Positions 33,664 through 37,151 of a stretch of 37,151 nt of DNA are shown here, one piece after another (position 1 is the first letter of the stretch; each line of letters begins with the position of its first letter). The position numbers were made by a program, and so were the translations under genes. The notes beneath the pieces are model-generated. The model worked only from the letters and a program-made list of their open reading frames with translations, was not told the DNA's origin and did not search any database. This stretch comes from Clostridia bacterium. Lineage in GTDB: Bacteria; Bacillota_A; Clostridia; Oscillospirales; CAG-272. The stretch lies in contig JAFTKI010000015.1 of assembly GCA_017453335.1 (NCBI GenBank), forward strand, positions 1-37,151. The letters are read 5' to 3'.

Positions 33664-33978
33664 AACCTCGAACCGCAAAACGAGGCCATACCAGCCGGGG
33701 ACATAGCGGAGCCCTATACCTGAAATCCGCTACAGCAGGGGTGGATCCCCTTTTTGAGGGACGATCTTTTACGAATTGAGTCGTACCCTCTGTGTTGAAG
33801 AATGGGTCTTGCGCAATTGGGAATTGTGAACCAGGTCAGGTGGGGGACCAAGCAGCCTTAAGCAGTCTACCCAATGTGCCGCAAGAGTGCCTGTTCCGAG
33901 CAGAGTGTACGAAGATCGCGTGGAAGTGACTTTCGATTCAAGGGTGTATGGTCTTGTTTTGCGGTTCGGGGTTGTTTT
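33664..33978 (+). ncRNA. ffs: Signal recognition particle RNA, large (Firmicutes) type
   Basis: The 5' segment CCTCGAACCGCAAAACGAGG and following bases (33666-33690) pair with 33947-33971 over about 25 bp with few interruptions, closing the molecule. The apical domain IV is diagnostic: GGTCAGGT-GGGGGACC-AAGCAGCC (about 33835-33860), the SRP loop with the symmetric AGG/AGCAG internal loop, where Ffh binds. The length of about 310 nt indicates that an Alu-like domain is present, as in Bacillus and Clostridia, somewhat longer than the 270-nt Bacillus form. Located before dnaX, the usual place in Firmicutes (ffs/scr-dnaX-ybaB-recR). The U-run after the helix (TTGTTTTT) acts as terminator. Confidence 0.93.
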
Positions 33979-33986
33979 TGATAGCT

Positions 33987-34016
33987 TGCCCTTTGGCGGG
34001 CTTTTTTCTTTTTTAT
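33987..34016 (+). terminator. Second terminator after the SRP RNA
   Basis: GCCC-TTTGGC-GGGC hairpin followed by TTTTTTCTTTTTT. Confidence 0.65.
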
Positions 34017-34029
34017 AGCAGTAAAGTGC

Positions 34030-34058
34030 TTGACAGAATGCGAAAATGGTTGTATAAT
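34030..34058 (+). promoter_or_regulatory. Promoter of dnaX-ybaB-recR
   Basis: Perfect consensus: TTGACA at 34030-34035, 17 bases, TATAAT at 34053-34058. Confidence 0.88.
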
Positions 34059-34096
34059 ATACTATATGTTATAAAATTAAGGAGGGAGCTTTTGCT

Positions 34097-35680
34097 ATGC
34101 ATCAGGCGTTGTACAGAAAATGGCGTCCGCAGACCTTTGACCAGGTCTATGGGCAAGAGCATATCACCTCCGTTTTGCGCTACGAGGCTGAGAATCAAGC
34201 CTTTAGCCATGCCTACCTGTTTTGCGGATCGCGGGGAACGGGAAAAACGACTTGCGCCAAGATCCTTGCAAAGGTCGTCAACTGTGAAAGCCCCGTGAAC
34301 GGTAATCCGTGCGGCGTTTGTGCGGCTTGTCAGGCAATCGACAGCGGCGCGGCAACCGATGTGCTGGAAATGGATGCCGCATCAAACAACGGTGTTGATA
34401 ACATCCGTGATATCCGTGACGAGGTGATCTATTCGCCGTCCTCGCTGAAATACCGCGTGTATATCATCGATGAGGTGCATATGCTGTCGGTCAGCGCCTT
34501 CAACGCATTGCTCAAAACGCTGGAGGAGCCGCCCGAGCACGTGGTGTTCATTCTGGCAACCACCGAGCTGCAAAAATTGCCCGCAACGATCATATCCCGT
34601 TGCCAACGGTTTGATTTTCGCCGTATTTCCACCAATGCTTTGGTGGAGCGTCTGAATTTTATTGCAAAAGAGGAATCGATCACTCTGCATCCCGATGCCG
34701 CACGTATGCTTGCCAAGCTGGCACAGGGCGGTATGCGTGATGCGATCAGTCTGCTGGAGCTTTGCGCGGGCGCGAAACGGGAGATCACTCCCGATGTGGT
34801 TGTTGATGTTGTGGGAATCACGGGACGCGACGCGATGCTGCGAACGGTCAAGGCTGTTTCCGAACGAAACTACGACGTGCTGTTCGATCAGATCGCCGAG
34901 GTCGTAAAATCCTCCAAGGATCTGTCGGTCTTCTGGCAGGATCTGATCTCCCTCTATCGTGATATGCTTGTGGTGAAAACCACAAAGAACGCGGCGGCAT
35001 ATCTGGATCTCACCGATCACGAACGCGAACAACTGGAGGCGGCGGCGGGGCTTTTCCGAAAGGAAACGCTTTTGTATCATTGCACGCTTCTTGAGGATGC
35101 ACTGTTCTCCATGCAAAAGGCGAACGCTGTCAAGCGTATCGTTGCCGAAATGACGTTGGTCAGAATGTGCGACGAGGCACTGGATACCTCGTATGAAGCA
35201 CTGGTCTCGCGTATCGCACAGCTTGAGGAGCAGATCTTAACGGGTACCGTGATCAAAAAGAGTGAGCCTGTATCGGAGGTCAAAGAAAAAGCTCCCGAGC
35301 CAAAGCCCGAAATCAAAAAAACACCTGTGGCTGTTGCAATCAAGGCTGACGATTCGTCACCCAAGCGCATCTTGAATCCGATCCGCAACTGGATGGAGAT
35401 CGTTGAGCGCATTACACGAAGCGATCCGATGGTGGCAAGCTTTGTCAAGGGTTCCCGAGGGTATACCACCGAAAACGGTGCGGTGATCGTGCGCTTTGAA
35501 AACGATTTTTCCATGCAGATGATGACGCACGACGATTCGCGTGATCGCTTGCGCATGGCGATTTCGGCGGTCCTGCGACGTGAGGTCGGCGATAAGATGC
35601 TGACGATGGAGGTTGCGGGAAAAGCGGCAGAGGCCTCTGTGATCGATGAGATCATCGATGCCACCGAGGAAGAAATTTGA
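34097..35680 (+). CDS. dnaX: DNA polymerase III subunits tau/gamma
   Basis: Clamp-loader ATPase, 527 residues. Opening MHQALYRKWRPQTFDQVYGQ, P-loop GSRGTGKTT at about 44-52, zinc module CESPVNGNPCGVCAACQAI, Walker B region VYIIDEVHMLS, sensor 1 ATTELQKLP, and sensor 2 GGMRDAISLLE. The clamp-loader lid and collar domain extend to about residue 370, followed by a Lys/Glu/Pro linker and a small C-terminal domain. In the linker an A7 run (35315-35321; codons 407-408 AAA AAA) would, after a one-base slip, give a TGA ten codons later (35347-35349). The ATG has GGAGGG about ten bases upstream. First gene of the dnaX-ybaB-recR operon. Confidence 0.96.
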   Translation: MHQALYRKWRPQTFDQVYGQEHITSVLRYEAENQAFSHAYLFCGSRGTGKTTCAKILAKVVNCESPVNGNPCGVCAACQAIDSGAATDVLEMDAASNNGVDNIRDIRDEVIYSPSSLKYRVYIIDEVHMLSVSAFNALLKTLEEPPEHVVFILATTELQKLPATIISRCQRFDFRRISTNALVERLNFIAKEESITLHPDAARMLAKLAQGGMRDAISLLELCAGAKREITPDVVVDVVGITGRDAMLRTVKAVSERNYDVLFDQIAEVVKSSKDLSVFWQDLISLYRDMLVVKTTKNAAAYLDLTDHEREQLEAAAGLFRKETLLYHCTLLEDALFSMQKANAVKRIVAEMTLVRMCDEALDTSYEALVSRIAQLEEQILTGTVIKKSEPVSEVKEKAPEPKPEIKKTPVAVAIKADDSSPKRILNPIRNWMEIVERITRSDPMVASFVKGSRGYTTENGAVIVRFENDFSMQMMTHDDSRDRLRMAISAVLRREVGDKMLTMEVAGKAAEASVIDEIIDATEEEI

Positions 35681-35719
35681 TTCAAAATTACATTAAAATA
35701 TATTAAGGAGACAGAAACG

Positions 35720-36067
35720 ATGAAAGCAAATATTCCGAAGGGTATGGGCGGCGGCCCTCAAAATATGCAGGCGATGATCCGTCAGGCACAGAAAATGCAG
35801 GAGGATATGGCGGCAAAACAGGCAGAGCTGGAGGCTTGTGAATACGATATTTCGGCAGGCGGCGGAGTTGTAAACGTAAAGATTAACGGTAAGAAGGAAA
35901 TTCTTTCGATCGATCTGGCACCCGAGATTGTAGATCCCGATGATATCGAAACGCTGTCGGATATTCTGGTTGCTGCGGTAAACGAAGCAATCAAGCGCGT
36001 TGAGGAGACCAACAACGCCGAGCTGAATAAGATCACAGGTCCGATGAACCTGCCTGGACTCTTCTGA
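35720..36067 (+). CDS. ybaB: YbaB/EbfC family nucleoid-associated protein
   Basis: 115-residue dimeric DNA-binding protein. Typical features: a Met/Gln-rich N-terminus (GMGGGPQNMQAMIRQAQKMQ), coiled region KMQEDMAAKQAELEA, and the conserved beta core VVNVKINGKKEILSIDLAPEIVDPDD, ending LPGLF. Commonly placed between dnaX and recR, as here. AAGGAG eight bases before the ATG. Confidence 0.96.
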   Translation: MKANIPKGMGGGPQNMQAMIRQAQKMQEDMAAKQAELEACEYDISAGGGVVNVKINGKKEILSIDLAPEIVDPDDIETLSDILVAAVNEAIKRVEETNNAELNKITGPMNLPGLF

Positions 36068-36071
36068 TTTC

Positions 36072-36674
36072 ATGGCAGAGTACATTGAATCGCTCCGATT
36101 GCTGGCGGAGAAATTCGGAAGGCTGGAGGGAGTCGGCAAAAAAACAGCAACCCGCATGGCGTTCTCGATCTTAGAATGGGACAGAGAGGATGCCGAGGCG
36201 TTTGCACAGGCAATTCTGGATGCCAAGGATAAGATCCACTTGTGTCCTGTTTGTCAAAACCTGACCGACCGTGAGATTTGCCCGATCTGTACCGATCCCG
36301 AGCGCGATCACGGCTTGATCTGTGTTGTAACCGATGCACGTGCAGTGATGGCGATGGAAAAGGTGCGTGAGTTCCGAGGTGTTTATCATGTTTTGCATGG
36401 CTTGATCTCTCCGATGAACGGAATTACGCCCGATCGACTTAAGATCAAGGAGCTGTTGACTCGTATTTCCGAGGATGCGGTTGACGAGGTGATCGTTGCC
36501 ACCAACCCCACTGTGGAAGGGGAGGCGACCGCCATGTATTTGTCAAAGTTGCTGCGTCCGCTTGGCGTGCGCGTAACGCGCCTTGCTTACGGTGTCCCTG
36601 TTGGCGCGGATCTGGAGTACGCGGATGAGGTCACCTTGTTTCGTGCGCTTGAGGGCAGACGTGAGGTCGATTGA
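36072..36674 (+). CDS. recR: Recombination protein RecR
   Basis: 200 residues, the standard length. An N-terminal helix-hairpin-helix (LEGVGKKTATRMAF), a Cys4 zinc finger (CPVCQNLTDREICPIC), the Toprim domain (LICVVTDARAVMAMEK), and the C-terminal Walker-like segment VIVATNPTVEGEATAMYLS followed by the typical RVTRLAYGVPVGADLEYADEVTL. Works with RecO and RecF to load RecA at gaps. It starts four bases after the ybaB stop with no clear ribosome site, so translation is probably coupled. Confidence 0.97.
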   Translation: MAEYIESLRLLAEKFGRLEGVGKKTATRMAFSILEWDREDAEAFAQAILDAKDKIHLCPVCQNLTDREICPICTDPERDHGLICVVTDARAVMAMEKVREFRGVYHVLHGLISPMNGITPDRLKIKELLTRISEDAVDEVIVATNPTVEGEATAMYLSKLLRPLGVRVTRLAYGVPVGADLEYADEVTLFRALEGRREVD

Positions 36675-36707
36675 CCTTTTTGTGCGATGCTTATATAATA
36701 AATGGTA

Positions 36708-36748
36708 GAAAGAAGGCTTTTCCAACAGGCGAAGCCTTCTTCTTTTTG
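36708..36748 (+). terminator. Terminator of dnaX-ybaB-recR
   Basis: AGAAGGCTT (36711-36719) pairs with AAGCCTTCT (36732-36740), followed by TCTTTTTGG. Confidence 0.85.
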
Positions 36749-37151
36749 GAAGAGAATGGTTGCATGCTGGATTCCTTAAATATGCATAATGCGTGGGTTT
36801 TGTAAAAAATGTCTATATTGTCATGCAAAATGTCGCACATAATCTATTCAAGCATCCAAAAAGATAAAAAATGAAAAAAATATCTTGACAAAAGAAAATG
36901 AAAATGGTAAAATATACAAGCTCACCACAATGGTGGTAGGCAGTACCGCAATCTGAATGCTGAAAAGTTTTTTTGAAAAACTTTCAAAAAAGTACTTGAC
37001 AAGCCGTGAGGAATGTGGTATAATAACAAGGTCGCCGCGCGAAAGCGAGGGGACGAATGATCCTTGAAAATTGAACAACAAGAGAGAAGTACAAAGCATA
37101 TAAGTATGTGCGAACGGATCTCGAAAATTCTTTGAATGAGAATACTACTCA
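36749..37151 (+). promoter_or_regulatory. Tandem promoters and leader, probably of an rRNA operon
   Basis: Two strong promoters in tandem: TTGACA 36885-36890 with TAAAAT 36908-36913 (spacer 17), and TTGACA 36996-37001 with TATAAT 37019-37024 (spacer 17). Between them is an A/T-rich inverted repeat (GAAAAGTTTTTTTGAAAAACTTTC, about 36962-36985). After the second comes a leader without start codon or ribosome site, containing TCCTTGAAAATTGAACAACA, typical of clostridial 16S leaders. 36749-36880 is A/T-rich and shows nothing else. No 16S sequence is yet reached at the window end. Confidence 0.65.

Noticed and set aside
35282..35293. GAAAAAG as the dnaX frameshift signal
   Set aside because: The run is only five A and not in the X-XXY-YYZ phase; the A7 run 25 bases downstream is the better candidate.
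1..37151. CRISPR arrays, insertion sequences, prophage or defence genes
   Set aside because: I saw no direct repeats with regular spacers, no transposase or integrase, and no restriction, toxin-antitoxin or nuclease-effector genes.

Overview
The window looks like a chromosomal core segment of an anaerobic, low-to-mid GC member of the Bacillota, class Clostridia (probably an uncultured gut or rumen lineage; inference). Supporting signs are strong AGGAGG-type ribosome binding sites, TTGACA-N17-TATAAT promoters almost everywhere, the WhiA/MurB neighbourhood, a single DnaE with an intact PHP domain, a large Firmicutes-type SRP RNA, an L19 leader and SLH domains. No phage, transposon, CRISPR or defence genes are visible.

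Layout, left to right. (1) 1-6700, plus strand: a 5'-truncated, probably frameshifted alpha/beta hydrolase, a bidirectional terminator, a structured element of unknown nature (498-638), then a membrane protein followed by metG and tatD, and a separately transcribed EF-G-like GTPase. (2) 6709-9554: an AraC regulator divergent from a sugar-phosphate isomerase-like protein and a Gfo/Idh/MocA dehydrogenase, with two promoters superimposed on one palindrome; this looks like a small regulated carbohydrate module. (3) 17874 down to 9600, minus strand: an uninterrupted eight-gene run (Gfo/Idh/MocA, coaE, lytic transglycosylase homologue, M18 aminopeptidase, prfA, tsaC/sua5, a divergent type II topoisomerase A subunit, and a 51-residue membrane protein) from one clear promoter. 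(4) 18054-25392, plus strand: murB, whiA, dnaE, a HAD nucleotidase-like phosphatase and a two-domain exo-endo-phosphatase, closed by an 18-bp terminator hairpin. (5) 25393-26077: a protein-free interval that contains the most unusual signals in the window: a perfect minus-strand promoter that runs straight into a hairpin, and a roughly 420-nt purine-rich RNA gene with its own promoter, nested long-range complementary segments and two terminators. (6) 28759 down to 26078, 29824 down to 28994 and 31506 down to 29965: a calcium-type P-ATPase, a lipoprotein polysaccharide deacetylase and a cardiolipin synthase, all minus strand. (7) 31687-36674, plus strand: rplS with its leader, an SLH surface protein, the SRP RNA gene, then dnaX-ybaB-recR. 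(8) 36675-37151: tandem strong promoters and a leader that most likely belong to an rRNA operon starting just past the window end.

Most genes are housekeeping functions in translation (metG, prfA, rplS, tsaC), replication and repair (dnaE, dnaX, recR, topoisomerase) and envelope work (murB, cls, deacetylase, SLH protein). The parts worth a second look are mainly non-coding: the orphan RNA at 25616-26040, its neighbouring promoter-hairpin unit, the closed element at 498-638, the superimposed divergent promoters at 7618-7657, and an A7 run inside dnaX that could produce a gamma-like short form. A lytic transglycosylase homologue lacking its catalytic glutamate is the most notable protein-level oddity.
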